Shown here in pieces: positions 24,483 through 36,879 of a stretch of 64,000 nt of DNA (within the stretch, counting starts at the first letter, position 1; the number at the start of each line of letters is the position of its first letter). The stretch is taken from the NCBI GenBank assembly GCA_029717555.1, contig JAMDHS010000076.1, forward strand, positions 30,813 through 94,812. The letters are read 5' to 3'. This DNA comes from Peribolospora baueri. Taxonomy: Eukaryota; Basidiomycota; Peribolosporomycetes; Peribolosporales; Peribolosporaceae. The notes under the pieces were generated by a model. The model saw nothing but the letters and a program-made list of their open reading frames with translations, ran no database searches and was not told the DNA's origin. The position numbers were made by a program, and so were the translations under genes.

Positions 24483-27400
24483 TCAAGACGGCAAAGGCGT
24501 TTGCGCCCTCGAGCTCTGACCGCTCCTCGCCTTCTTCTTATTCTTCTTCTTCGGACTGCCGCCGTGCTGCTGCTGCTGCTGTTCGGGCGCACCATGAAAG
24601 TCAGCCTTCTTAGCTGATCCGAGACCCGAGCCCGGGCCGTCGCTGTTGTTCTTGCTAGCCCGGCTAGGCGGACGAGACTCGCTAGAAGGAGGCTCTTGCT
24701 CTGTAGGGCTATTGGAAGAAAACGAGTCGCCGGCACCGGCGTCCGCGCTCGCCTTTCCGACCGAGCTGAGTCGACGGGAGGACGGTGTGGCGTGCACGGA
24801 GTAAGCTAGCTTCTGTCTCTGCCGCTGCTGTTGCTGCACTTCTTGATGTTGTAGCTGCTGCTGTTCGCAAGGGGACGATCTCTGCTGCTGGTGACGATTC
24901 AGATGCACCCTCCGTCCTTCCTCCTCTTCATCGAACACGCCGACGGTAAAGTCGTCCGCGACGTCGAGGGTATCCATGTTGTCGTCAAGAGCACCTCCAC
25001 GAGTGCGCTCGACGTCCCGCGAAGGCGCCCTGGAGCGCGTCTTGCCAGAGGGTACGGGGGGCGTAAGACCGGCGGCCTCGAAGAAGTCGCCCCAGCCGTC
25101 GTCTCCTCCATCGTCGTCCTCGTAATCGCTCACGTTCGTGAATAGCGTGCCGGCCGAGTCCGCCGAGCCAGACTCCTCCTGCCCGCGAATCCCCAAGCCG
25201 ACGGGCGAACCGAACCGTTCTGCGTGCTCAGCGCCCAAGGACGATCCGGGATCAACGTCGGCGTCGATCGCCGCTTCAGCAGGCACAAAAGGAGGCAGCA
25301 TCTCCGGGAACACGGCATCTTCATCTTCAAAGTCCACAGTGCTCGGCCGATCGTCATGTAGATCGGCGCCAACCTGCTGCTGCTGCCGCTGCCGCTGCCG
25401 CGCTTCCTCCCGCGCTTTCGCCTGTCCATGTTCGAGGTCACTAGCCACGCTTCTAGACGAGACGGTCAGAGTGCGAGCGGCACGAACGCGATCGAGCTCT
25501 TTCCACGCGCTGCGTACGCCCTGGTTGATTCCGCCAGCGACAGAGCGGATGGGGATTCCGTCCGTCCAACGGGGTGCGCGACCTGGCTGGCCGTTGGCCC
25601 ACCAAGGGATCATCGGATTGGGCGAGCGAGAGAGCATGGCCATTTCGGGATCGAGGCCAGAGGCCATGGCCGAAGCGATGGGCTCGTCAAAGGACGAAGA
25701 CGAAGGTTCTGAGCCGTCCTTCTCGCCGTCGTGCCCACGCCGACGACCGATGCCGACATGACCAGCATGTTCCGAGTTCGCAAAAGTCTCCCCTGCTCTG
25801 ACTTCCACCTCCTTGCGCACGTCCATCCGGTGCAGGCGAGAGTCGACGTTGACGATGGCGAAGAGACCGGCGTGGCTACCTTTGGAAGCCGTCGACATGC
25901 CGGCCGAGTCATACGCGTGGAAGGTGAACTGATGAGAGAGGTAGATGGGCGTGGGAAGCATCTTGCTCGATCGACTGAAGGTTTCGATCTCCGCTTTCGA
26001 CACCCAGCTGCAAGGAATCAAAATGAAACGAAACGGTCAGCCACATAGAAAGCAGCGGAGAAGTGTGGTGCCCCTTCAGGCCACTCACTAGGCCGGTCCT
26101 GCGCCTTGTGACGAAGGTGACCTTTCCAGCCCTTCCCTCCTCTCCACGGCGGTGAGACGCCTGTTCTCCTGACCGTGCTCGTCGTCCCGGGCCAGCTCCC
26201 AAATGCCAACCATCTTCATCTCCCCCACCAGACCGTCCTCGTCCTCGTCCCTGCGCAAGGTGGCGGCACGCTGACCAGCAGTGGCCGACGACGTACCGTG
26301 ATGCAAAGCTTGCGTGAGGCCGGAACTCGACCTACCCCTACCGCCGCCTTGCAAGTCGGAGACGCGAGGGGACCCGGCGACCGAGTTGGAAGCGGAGACG
26401 GAGCGAGGGGAGGTGCCGAAAGCCGCTGCGCTCAGCGCCGCCGGGGAAAAGTTGGCGGCGGTCGAAGCGGGGGCCGGAGCACGGGCGAAGGTGAGCCGGT
26501 GAAGGCCGAGGGAACGCTGGGAGGGATGGAAGACGAGCAGTTCCTGTCGACCGAGGAGAGCTTTCTCCGCCGCGCCCGGTAGTAGCCTGTCTTCCTGTAC
26601 CAACGGGGCCGAAGGCAGCCCGAGACGAGTGCCAGCTGAACGAGCGACGACGGCGGACAGGCGCGACAATGCCTGCAAGCCAGCGTGGACGGCGGTGGGC
26701 GACGCGGACACGGTGAGACCAGAGTCGTCGGACCCTTGAAGCAGCTGACCTCGCGAGGGAGACAGGAGGAGGAAAGCTGAGGCGGCGGGCAGCGGGGGAG
26801 GCTTGCACGCCATGGCGTCCTTGTCTTCTGAACTGTCTCCCTGCGCAGCATATGCCCTACTCACATCTGCCGCTGGCTTGGTCCTGCCCACGGCTTTGAG
26901 ACCAACGCTGAGCCCCATTAGGCGGTTGGTGTTGGCCACCCTGCCATGGAGGTGTCCTTCCACATGCGGGTTGCCGCCGTAGAGATTGACGGCGTATAGG
27001 TGTACAGTACCCTTGGCAGTACAGACGCCGAGCCATTGGCTGTCTGCGCTCCACTTGACATCGCGTACGATGGCGGGAGTGAGACCGCGGAACAGCTTGT
27101 ATCGGTGCCACACTGGGGGAGGCAACGCACCCGTGTCGGTGCCAGCGACAGCGGAAGCGACGTCCGACGCCCCACGGCGATGCCCGTGAAGCTGAGCTCG
27201 ACCGCGGTGAGAAGGCGCAAAGGAGCGTCCGGGAGGCCGAAGCTCGAAGATATGGAACGTGTTCCCGAGGGCATCGGCGACGAAGAGCAACGATCCGGTG
27301 GGATTGAAAGAGAGCCGCGCGAGTGGAATGTGCGCGGGACGGAAATGAGCGACCGCCATGGGCGACAAGGACTGGTTGCCGGCCGTGGAGACGGGCCCAG

Positions 27401-29213
27401 CGAAGAGATCAAGGACGACGACCGAGCCCACGCCGTGAGAAGAGGACAGCGACGACGAAACCAAGCCGGTCGAGCCGCCGCGCGCTGTCGTACCGAAAGA
27501 AGGTTTGACAGGAGAGAAAGCGGCGCCGAGGGTGGTGGGCTGAGGAGCCGACTTGCTCAACGTCTTCTTGAGCTCCGGACCGGGTACGAAGCCGGAGCTG
27601 GCCTTGACGCCATCGAGGTAACCGCGACCCCAACCGCTAAGGCTCCTCATCCCGCTCATGAGACCCTCGCCAACCTTCTTTGCCACATCGCCCACCTTTG
27701 CGTCCGGTTCGAACGCGCCAGTGCTCCAAGCGGCATGAGCCGCCGCGTTCGCCGCCTGAGCGGCGGCGGCGGTGGCCTGACTCGTGGTGGACTGCAAGAA
27801 GGTGCTAGGACTGGCGACGGCTGCAGAGACGGAGGAAGGGGAGGTGAAATAGTCTTTACGGGCTATAATATCGTTGGCGGGGTGACGCCTGGATCGTGAT
27901 GACGAGCCTGTGGGAGCGCGAGAGGTACCGTAGGCGAGGAGGCGCGAGTCACCGAGCGCGAAGATGGGCAGCGAGGTGAGAGGGTGTGGGGCAATGTCCA
28001 TGAGAGGAGAATAAAGGGGCTCGAGCGTGACCAAGGAAAAGACGTGCAATGTTGGTGGCGCCGACGTCGCCTATAGGCCGCGGAGTGGGATGGGGTGAGG
28101 GATGCGGGACACATAGCGATGCCAGTCAGCCGGGCTCGACAGGATTTTAAAAAAAGCGTTCGCAACGATGGGACTCACAACAATAAAAACTCTTTCGTTT
28201 GCGTCTATTTCAGCGTTCGTGAAGCCATAGCCGCCGTCGCTCTCCACCGCTCGACCTTTATTCGCTTGTCGTTGCTGGCAAAGAGGGATGCGCTTCACCA
28301 CCTCGTGGTCTTTGAGTGAGTAAATGACTACGCTCGTCGGGGAATCGGCGTCGTGAGGGACAGAGGAGACCAAAGCGATCAGGGGACGTGAGGATGAATA
28401 CACGTCCTCCTCGGCAGTATCTTCCGCCTTTGGTCCTCGAAGGTCCTTGTCACAACTAGAAGTCACGTTCACGGAAGGAGGGGCGGGAAGCACTTTGGCG
28501 CCGATGACCCGGCCCACGCTCCCTCTCCTGACGTTAGCCAGCTCAAACATCTCCGCACTTTCTCCGTTCGCCATGGCTCTAACACTTGGGTTGCCTTCCT
28601 TCTCCTCGGCGACGGCGGCGGAGTCAAAGTGCATGAATCCGCCGGGGCTGGAGCTCTCAGGGAACGCGCTGACGCCGCGAGAAAAGATTCGAAAGCCGTC
28701 GCGATAGCCGAGGAGGAGGACGTCGGTCGGGCGGCCGAGCTCGGCCGAGTGAAGGACATCCCAGTGAGCATACTCGATGAATTCCTCGTCGTCCGCCTGC
28801 TCGGAGCGGAGACGGTGACGAACGTCGGGCGCACGGGACGGACGGGTCCGGTAAGGATCCCAGGCGTGTTCTCGAGAGTCGATGTCATCCAGAACCTCGT
28901 TCTCTTCAAAGGCATCTTCGCTGGCAACTTGGGCGGCGGAGCCGAGACGAGGTCTGAGAGCCTCGCCGGCCTCGTCGTTGGTGAAAGAGTCGTACATGAG
29001 GTCTTCCTCCTTGGTCGGCAAGGCCCCCGGAGCGAGCCTGGGGTGACGGGGGTCAAAGCCGTGGCCGGTGTCCTCTCCGAGGGGTTCGGATGTCATCATT
29101 GTGTGCGAACGTGAGGATCTAGAGGAACGACCGAGGCCAGCGTCAAGCGAGACGGGACGAGAAGATGACGACGATGACGACGACAGCCGGGTCGCCGAAC
29201 GACTCGGTTCCAT
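24483..29213 (-). CDS. BCAS3-like WD40 protein
   Basis: Large protein of the BCAS3/WD-repeat family. In animals BCAS3 works with PHAF1 at the phagophore and in cell polarity, and fungal homologs are little studied. The start MEPSRSATRLSS (ATG 29211-29213) is followed by a Ser-rich, disordered N-terminus. WD-like blocks follow: 'PTDVLLLGYRDGFRIF', 'PTSVVIYSLKDHEVVKRI', then after an intron 'MHVFSLVTLEPLYSPLMD' and 'LPIFALGDSRLLAYGTS'. The BCAS3 core reads 'AHFRPAHIPLARLSFNPTG', 'LLFVADALGNTFHIFEL', 'HRYKLFRGLTPAIVRDVKW' and 'WLGVCTAKGTVHLYAVNLYGG'. A final long exon (from about 26020) holds 'YLSHQFTFHAYDSAG' plus an acidic 'DDGWGDFFEAAG' and several Gln-rich tracts, ending 'QTPLPS' at 24483. 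At least three exons, roughly 1,500 aa. The WD40 core is confident; the specific function in this fungus is inferred. Confidence 0.8.
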
Positions 29214-30350
29214 ACGAGTGGCGGCGACTTTGGGGCTGGAGCGTAGGCGGGTAAATGGATTTATGCGTCATCGAAAGTGGTGAGAGGGGCAGTAGAAAGC
29301 AGAAGAGGGCGATGGCGATGGAGGAGAGAAAGGTGATTGCATTCAGTCAGGCATGCAGTCACGTCGGCCAGTCAGACTGCGACACAGGACGAAAAGTGCC
29401 GGTTCCGACGCGCGGGTGGGAGTGGATGTAGTAGAGCAGGGGAGCGCGGGAGTTGGGCGGCGAGAGGGAGCGTCCCTTCACACACATGCGCACACACTCT
29501 CTCTTTCTCTCTCTTTCTCTCGCTCTGTCTTTCTCACCTATCATCTAGCACGCCGGGGGAGGGCCGTGATGATGAGTGCGATTGCGTGCCGTCGTTATCA
29601 TCATCGTCGTGGTCGTCGTCGTGCGGGCGCCGGGGGTCGAGGGAGTGGACGTGGCGGTGAAGCGTATGGTGCACGCTCCCATTCGTTTGTCTCTGTCCAT
29701 GACGCTCGGCGGGGTGCGATCGGGGCATGTACAAACGAGGCCCTGGCGCGGGCGGCGAGGTGTGGGCGGCGGATACGAGTCAGCTGGGGGAGCCGAGCTC
29801 GAGGATGGTGAAGCAAAGGGAGGGGAAGGGGTGAAGAAGGCGGGGAGAGACGAGAGAGTGACAATGGGGGCGACGTTGGGGAGAAAGCGATGATGACCCT
29901 CGGCGAACCTGTCCGCAGGGGAGCCAGCGTACAGCGCCGGGCGATGCGAGGGGTGCGGGGAACGAGTTGGCGACGGCGAAGCGAATCGGTCGCGAGGCGA
30001 TGCGATGACCGCTCGCCGGTCTCGAGGAAGAGCGGTGTGAGTGGGCCAGGTAAGGACAGAGCGAGGTGTGGTGCGGAGGTGATGGTGTTCGAAGGCAAGC
30101 GACGGCGAGCTGATGGTCACCGCCGAGGCCGAGGCGTCGCGGAGAGACGGCGGTGACGACGCGGTGCGACACTCGCACTGACTCGTCCCCACCGCTGGCC
30201 AGCGCAAGGGCCAATCACATCACTCAGCGCCCGACAACGATAGCAAGGACACGTGGCGCTCCCGTCGATCACTTGCATCGTCGCTATCGCACACGCCACC
30301 TCGATCGCTGCGAGCGACGGATGAGAAAAAAAGACAGACACAGACACACC
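29214..30350. promoter_or_regulatory. Divergent intergenic region, BCAS3-like / REX1-B-like
   Basis: 1.1 kb between head-to-head starts. Contains a CT-rich microsatellite at about 29485-29537 and GTC/ATC-rich stretches that open long but meaningless frames on both strands (29545-30214). No supported gene. Confidence 0.5.
29485..29537. repeat. CT-rich microsatellite
   Basis: CACA and CTCT/TTTCTC repeats in the divergent intergenic region. Confidence 0.8.
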
Positions 30351-31463
30351 ATGTCCCACCATCGTCCTTCGCCTGCCAGTGGCGTTGTCGTCGCCCCAAA
30401 CGGCACTGGATCCACCGCCACAGCCGCAGCGGAAGCTGCAGCGACAACAACAACAACAACAACGGCCACAGACGATGGCTCCTCTCCCTTGGTCGTCGAA
30501 CAGCCCAGTCGGCCAGAGGCCCACACCGCCGCCGCACCCGAATCGAACGGCAATGGCGGCCCGAGAGGACGAGAGAGCGAGGTGCGAGCGGCGCTCAAGG
30601 CGTATGTCGACGCTCAGGGCAGGAGGGAAGCTATCTATGCCGAATACAACGAGTGAGTCCAGCCGAGCCGGCGGCATGCGCCGATCCATGCCGTCACTCG
30701 GGGAGTCGAACGGCGTCGTCGATGGATTCTCTCACGGGCACCGTTCACAATCTTTTCCTCTTTCTTCCTACTTCCTTCCTATCCTTTTCTTTTCCCCTTT
30801 CTTTTCCTTTCTTTCCCATCCTCTTTCTTTCTCCTCCCTTAAAGCGCCTTCAACGAGCATCTCGGCGCCACTGAAGCGTCCGCACCTCTGGAGATGCGCG
30901 AGATCCTCCGCATCGTCACCGAAGGTCTCCTAGAGTGTTCTCATACTCTCCGCACTGTCCAGACCGAGCTTCGTGCCGCGGCTATTGCGGGGTCGGAGGC
31001 GGAGGCGGAGAGGCTCGCCACGCTGGTTGGCAAGACACAAGATTTGGAGAATCTCAGGCTGAGAGCGGTGTGTTTTGCTCGTGCTATTTGGCCTGTTTAC
31101 ACCTCGCAGCGGTCTGGCCTTTCCTTGAGAAAGGCTCCTTTTCGCATACCTCAACTCTTCGCGCCTCTTTCTCTTTCTCCAGACCGTCAAAAGAGACCAG
31201 CTCCGCAAGGTGGCTCAACTGGAAGGGCGAGACGAAACGGAAGAGGTGAAGGAACAGGACGACCTGTGAGCCGCTTCTCGTCTTCACTCCTCGCTCGTCC
31301 TTCGTATGTAACGCTCCCGCTCATGTCATTCTTCCATCTCGCCCTCCCGTCTGCCGCACCCCTCAGACGCTCCCGGCTCACCGGAGAGCTTGGGGAACTG
31401 ATGGACGAGGTCCGCGCTGAGCTCGCCGAACTCCCGCCCTTTCTGCACTGGGAGACTACCTGA
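30351..31463 (+). CDS. REX1-B (REX1BD)-like domain protein
   Basis: Small helical protein resembling the DNA_repr_REX1-B domain family, first named in Chlamydomonas DNA repair; molecular role poorly known. ATG at 30351 has a good Kozak context; an in-frame ATG at 30321 is an alternative. The N-terminus is Ala/Thr-rich and low complexity. The domain starts 'ALKAYVDAQGRREAIYAEY', continues after an intron with 'AFNEHLGATEASAPLEMRE' and 'IVTEGLLECSHTLRTVQTEL', and has the family-like 'LVGKTQDLENLRLRA' helix. After a second intron comes 'VKRDQLRKVAQLEGRDE', and the last exon ends 'AELPPFLHWETT' at 31463. Four exons, ~250 aa. Assignment is by pattern (Y..F, paired helices, Q.LE..RL..T) and is moderate; a generic coiled-coil protein is the alternative. 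Confidence 0.66.
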
Positions 31464-32077
31464 GGCCGATCCCCGAGAAGCTACATGGTCAGGCCCTATC
31501 CATACCCGTTCCAATCGCACTCTACTCGCCCTCCGCGACGCGTGCGAACACGAAACGACCAAGTCCACCCTGAAATGGGTATTGTCATACGCCTATACGT
31601 AGAGTGTGCTTGAGTGATACATGTACGATATGGGGCGTGCGGAGAAGCGCGAGATGCCTGGTGCGGCTTGTCTTCACGGAAAGACTCGAAGACATTGGGG
31701 CGGAGCTCTCGGATGCGAATCGAGCTCAAGGCTTCATCTCGCCGCCGTCGTCGTCGTCGGCGGCGGCGCTTCCGGTCATGCTCAGACACATAACGGACCG
31801 ACTCGGGCCAGCCTACACTTTGAACGGGACACCAGGACGGTACAATTCACCATTTCAAGAGTCCCCTTCTTACACCAAAGCGCAGCTCCTTCGGGGCTTT
31901 CCCCCTTAACGCGCCCCATCTATGCGCATAGAACGCGACGGGACGCGCTCCCCGAGCGACTTCCTACCTCCATCTTCGCGACCACCTACGTCGGGCACGA
32001 CGACGAACGAGTCGAACTTTTTGTGATCGTGTGTGGCTGAGCCAATTACCATCTGCGCCGTCCTTCTCCCCTTCGAC
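31464..32077. other. Intergenic, tandem genes
   Basis: A GTC/GCC repeat near 31740-31770 creates a frame reading VVVVGGGASG that superficially resembles a nucleotide-binding loop, but no gene model is supported. The region likely holds the 3' end of the REX1-B-like gene and the promoter of the next. Confidence 0.5.
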
Positions 32078-32936
32078 ATGACTCCCCAGTCTTCCGGCAG
32101 CTCCACTTCTAACGTCCTCCTCGTCCCTTCAGGCGACGCCGCCCTCGCGTCGCACCACCCGGACCCCGTCGCCGTCCTCGAAGCCTCCCCGGGGACGGAG
32201 GGGAGGACGGGTCCAGAAGCCGTGACCACCTTGTCGACCAACTTGAACTCGACCACCTCGTCCACCACCCTCACCTCGCCCATCGACGCCGTCTCCCGAG
32301 CTCGTCAGACGGCGCGGCAGACCTTCAGCGTGGACGACGTGCTGGAGCCAACGAACTTTGGCGAGCAGATCGAAGAGCCTTTCCTGCGCTTGCGGGAGGA
32401 GGCCAAGCTTAAGCTCCAAGGTGAGCTGAGCAGATCTGAGATAAGATGGGACGGGCGCGCGAGGAGCGGATCATGGACGGGATAGTCCGCGTCGCTTTTC
32501 CTTCCGTGGACCCCTTCTGCGGAGCAATATCCCCTTCGCTCCACGCTACCCGCCACTGACGGGCGCGAAATAAAGATCTCTACAAGGAAGCCGACTCGGT
32601 GTGCGAGGAGGTCAAGGCTTGGATGCTCTCCCGCGCGCAGAGCGAGGGCGAGCGCGCCGCCCAGACCGCCTTGGATCGGTACGACAGGGTCAGAGAGGTG
32701 GAGAGGAAGCACAGTGAGAAGCGGATGTTTTCGAGTATCATCTCTCCGCATTTTCTTCCCCATCCCCTTGTCTCTTCCCTTATCTGCCGCCCTCCGAACG
32801 AAACGCTGATACACGAACGTTCCGACTCGTGCCGAGAACAGTCGACCTGCACCGCCACTTTATCGCAACCAGGGGCAACCTCAGGAAAGTGGTCGAGGAC
32901 TTTAACGACGGTTCAAAAGCCGAATCGGCGGAGTGA
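32078..32936 (+). CDS. Unrecognised coiled-coil protein
   Basis: Three exons join in frame into a ~215-aa protein that I do not recognise. ATG at 32078 (MTPQSSGSSTSNV) is the first ATG in a frame that otherwise opens only with GTG. The N-terminal ~85 residues are Ser/Thr/Pro-rich and probably disordered. Then comes 'TFSVDDVLEPTNFGEQIEEP' and a continuous charged helical stretch ('RLREEAKLKLQ', 'DLYKEADSVCEEVKAWML', 'RAAQTALDRYDRVREVERK'), joined after the second intron to 'DLHRHFIATRGNLRKVVEDF' and ending 'SKAESAE' with TGA at 32934-32936. Both introns have GTGAG donors and AG acceptors with preserved frame, which argues for a real gene. Small size plus a single long helix suggests a subunit of a multi-protein complex (for example kinetochore or endosomal), but this is inference. 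Confidence 0.62.
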
Positions 32937-33458
32937 CCCAGCCGAGAAGGTGAGGCAGCGCTCACGGCGTCTCGACACGGTCCGGAGACGCTTTCGCGAA
33001 CTTGACAAGGAATCGAGGCCCGTCCAGCGCTTCCGTCGAAGCGCATATACGAGCGTCATACTTTCGCATATCGTTGACTGACCATGGCAGCTCTGAATTT
33101 TCGTCTCCATTGAGCAGATCTTTTCCTTTCCCCGCGGTTCAGGTCACTTCGTACGCGTCCCGTCCGCAACCGTGAGCACCGGCCCTTTTCGGTGGTCAAA
33201 CCGCTCGTTTCCCGATTCATTAGCTTCACGACGCTCGCCTGTCGGGTATATGCGTCTGAAATAGATACCCTTCCATCGCGCCGTCCATGGTCCGAAGGAG
33301 CTTGTCCTGCCTGACACCGGTCCGAGCTAGAATACAAGCAGATGCTGGCGGCCGGAGAAAAAAAAAAGTGAGAAACGAAGAGAGATGGGATCGGATAGGC
33401 CAGGTCCAGTCTGGCCGATGAAGCGGTGAGCCCCGCCCGTCTCGTGCAGAGGCCTCGT
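32937..33458. other. Convergent intergenic region
   Basis: 522 bp between the stops of the unrecognised coiled-coil gene (+) and the Afi1 gene (-). An A-run lies at about 33358-33367. No gene is seen. Confidence 0.5.
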
Positions 33459-36400
33459 TCAGAGATCTTGTGGCTGAGAGGTGAGATGGGGCACCATTGA
33501 CGATGATGGCAGCCCACCCACGCCCGCGCTGCTTGCGCCTCCCAGGCTCGTGGAGTGGAAGCCGCCGCCCTTCCGGCCGACCTGCTCTTCTCTCCTACCC
33601 AGTTCTTCCTCCCACTCCTTCTCCCTCGCCTCCTTCTCTTTTAGCGCCGCCAGACGCTCCGAGCTCAGTCTGTTGAACGCCATGCGGTGGAAGGCGTTGA
33701 GTGACTGGACAAACTTCTTCCCCACGGCGTGCTGGGCGAGCGTGATGAAGAGATCTAGCACACCGTCGCGAATAACGGGGTCAGGGTGGAACAGACCGAT
33801 GCCGAGAGGTATCAGTCCGCCTGAGTGTTGTGGTAATAGAGCGAGAAGCTAGGAGGGAGGGAAAAAGGGGACGATCAGAATGCGTTCATTCCGCAGATGT
33901 CCGCGAAAACCACATCGGCTCGCTGGCCTAAAGGGAGGCACAGCCAACGAGCTCACCTCGATGACCTGCTCGCTGCTCTTGACGCTTCGCCCCATGGTGG
34001 TCAGGATCATGCCAGCCTCGGCATGAGAGAGCTTACGTGCGTACTTGAGCCGCGACAGCTGGTGGCCAACATCAAAGTTGCGGATTGTTCGCCGCTCGAG
34101 AGAGCGTCGAAAATCCTGTCGCGGAGGCGAAAATGTACGCGCAGCAACGTGCACCATTCTCGTCAGCTGAAACCGTCCAACGACAGGACAGACACATAAG
34201 AGCGCTCATGCGGCAGGTCTGATGCGACTGACCTGGCAATGGTAGCGATAACTTTTTGTCACCCTCCATCCCTCGATCCGAGTAGCATTGCTCGTCAATT
34301 CCCGCTGCTTTGTCTGATCATCCACGAACACGGTGCCCGAGCCTAGCTGACCGTTGAGGAACGGCTGACTGGGTAGGCCGATGGAGGTGGAACCGTACAC
34401 CTCTTCCTCGTAACGTGCCGCGACGCGCACGAATCGAGCGACATAGTCGGTAAGGCGGGAGCGGATCGCCGATTCGCCAAAGTGTGCTTGAATCGAGGCG
34501 GTGATCTGGGCGAGTCAGCGAGTGGGAAAATGGCCAATATCAATACCGTTGGACAAAATCTGACGAGCCGTCATCGCGGAGGCAAGGAACTCACGTCCTC
34601 CATGAACACGTTGTCGGTCGAATCCGGTCTCACCGGTGGCCCACCGGGCATGCCACTCCCATCAGGTCCCTTTGGCTTATCGCCCACGCCGGAAGTCCCG
34701 ACGATGTTGCCGATACCACCGGTGTTCGTGCCCATCGTAGCAGCCGGGATTGTTCCATCCCGGGTCATGGACGGTCGGGGGGGTACTTGAGGGACGGGGG
34801 CAGGGGCAATGTCCTTGGAGACGGTAATCTTGCCGGACTCGATGTTGCACAGCACATCCCACCAGGCTGGGTGGTCCTCGAATGTCGGATTTGTCACTCC
34901 GGCAATGTATCCCGGGCTGTGTGTAGAAGACCAACACGTCCAACCCATGACTGATGAGTCCTTCTGTCCTCCTTCTTGTTAGGCGAATCCAGCTCGTTAG
35001 ACGACCACCCATCCACTTACACAGTCTCTAAGGTCTCCACATTGGTCAAGTTGGTGTACGGGAATGCCCGCTCAATAAAGCCACGGAGGACGACGCCGCT
35101 ACCGCTGGCGAGCGCGCAGGCGGCCAGTACGAAGTTGGCCACCAGGCCCGCAGGCTGACCATATCCGAGGAAAACGACACGTTTCCCGGTCACGAGAGCG
35201 TTGAAGATGAGGATGACCGGGTGGGTGAGCGGACCATTGCTGTGCAAGTGCGGGTGGAAAGGGGGATGCGACGTCGATGCGAAGGACGCGGGCACGGAAA
35301 AGGCTTGTATGAGTTTGATGACGGAGTACTGATACAATACACAACCCGTGAAGAGCAGAAAGCATCACAGTCAGCATGAGGCGTGCCCTTTGAATCGTAC
35401 CGATATCAGACGGGGCAAACTCACGTCGCCGACTTCCTCTGGGAAGGTGGTAAGGGGTAATCGAATAGGAATCGTGTGGGATCCGTAGGTGATCCTGGTA
35501 TCAAAGAAGTGGGTATCTTTCGGTCGGTTGACGGCGGAGGATCCGCCGAATGCGTTGAGATGGCCCTGAGAGCTCAGGGACCGGCCGAAAGACGAGGTGG
35601 GGGTGGCGGCACGGAGAGACTCGTCCGTACCTCTTCGAGAGGTTTTCGCCACTGACGAGGTGCCCAAGAGGCTAGGTCTGCTGGTTATGCTGCTCGGTCC
35701 ACCTTGCCTTTCCGAGGCGTCGCTCGAAGCCCGGGAGCGACTGATGCTCTGTCCATCGGCGGCGTGCCCTGAGCCGTTCGCATCCCACTCAATGACCCCT
35801 CCCTGCTGCGCCTGATTGTCGGCGTAGACGAAAAGAAAGCGCTCCTCAAACATATCTCTCCTTTCCGTCGCTCGCAAGATTAACTTCTCGTCTCGAGTGA
35901 AGGAGGGGAGCAGGGAGAGGTCCACGCTGTTGATCGACTCGTAAAGACGGGCAAGGCAGTCAGGGGAAGGGTTCACAAAATAGTCGTCAAGAGCAAGGAG
36001 AAGGATGGGCTGATGAGACAAGAGCGGAAAGGCAACGCGGACATGAGAAAGTTGTCGCCGAAGGAACGTAGGAAAGCGACGCCTCTAAGCTGACCTTGAA
36101 CACTTGGATGAACGGATGTCGTGTGCAGATCGCCAGCGCCTTGACCATGGCTCCCCTTTAGGAACACAAAGAATACGAGAGAAAGACATGTTAAAGAGCT
36201 GCAGGTGAGCGCATCGAGAATGGGAACCCGACCCACCTCCGCACAGTATCGTCATGCTTGGTTCGCACCAAGTTGAGTACGTAAAGATAGTCCTGCTCGT
36301 CTTCTGCCGACGAGTGTCCCGCACCGCTACCGGAGTGGCGCTTGGAAGAAAGGTTGAGGAAAAAAATTGTCCAGTCCTCCGCGCGGTCGTGCGCTCCGTC

Positions 36401-36879
36401 TGGGACCATGAGCTCGGCCAGCAAGCTGGCCGGTGGGTGTTCCAAGGAGGGAGTGCGCAATGTCTCAGCGGGCTTCGGCTACGGGGTTCCAAAGAACGGC
36501 CACTGGAAATGCAGATGTCAGTCACATGCACTCACTGCTCGTCCGCACCCGTCGGCTCAGGATACTGGTGGCTTAGCGTGCTCCCATCTTTGATGTCAAA
36601 CTCTGCGATGAGACAATAGCTGCAATGCTCTCGTTCCGCCCCCTTGAGACCTTGAGCATAAGCCTGAACTTGAGACGGTACATGGTTCTGGTTGAAGGTC
36701 TGGGACTGGGACTGGCTCTGTGGCTGACGAGACGAAGTCGGCGAAGAGGAGAGGCGGGAATGCTGCTGCGTGCTCATGTTGCGACCGGGAGCAACGGAGG
36801 CAGGCGCAACGAAGGAGGACGTGGGCTCGGAGGGACGCGACGCCCGCCGAGCGGTGGTGGGCGATACAACGGTGTTCAT
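33459..36879 (-). CDS. AFI1: Afi1-type Arf3-interacting polarity protein (Afi1 N-terminal and SPA domains)
   Basis: Homolog of yeast Afi1, a DENN-like protein that docks Arf3 and stabilises the polarity axis at sites of growth. The start [14 protein letters not shown] (ATG 36877-36879) precedes a Ser/Gln-rich segment, then the docking domain '[20 protein letters not shown]', '[18 protein letters not shown]' and 'TIFFLNLSS'. Later exons give 'DHEDTVRR'-like and '[19 protein letters not shown]' segments, '[19 protein letters not shown]', '[20 protein letters not shown]', then the SPA core '[20 protein letters not shown]', '[15 protein letters not shown]' and '[20 protein letters not shown]'. 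The C-terminus is helical ('[20 protein letters not shown]', '[18 protein letters not shown]') and ends 'SQPQDL' at 33459. Many short introns. Domain order and hallmark motifs make this a firm call. Its start is 249 bp from the divergent PCC1 gene. Confidence 0.9.

Noticed and set aside
29545-30214. Long minus-strand open frames of 165-220 codons between the BCAS3-like and REX1-B-like genes
   Set aside because: Composition is driven by Pro/Ser/Arg-rich GC repeats, overlapping frames are open on both strands, and no motif or splice pattern supports a gene.
30321-30350. Upstream in-frame ATG for the REX1-B-like gene
   Set aside because: Kept only as an alternative; the ATG at 30351 has the better CCACC-like context and the added residues are a simple basic stretch.
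31740-31790. Frame reading VVVVGGGASG, like a Rossmann nucleotide-binding loop
   Set aside because: It comes from a GTC/GCC simple repeat in an intergenic stretch, and nothing around it continues a dehydrogenase fold.
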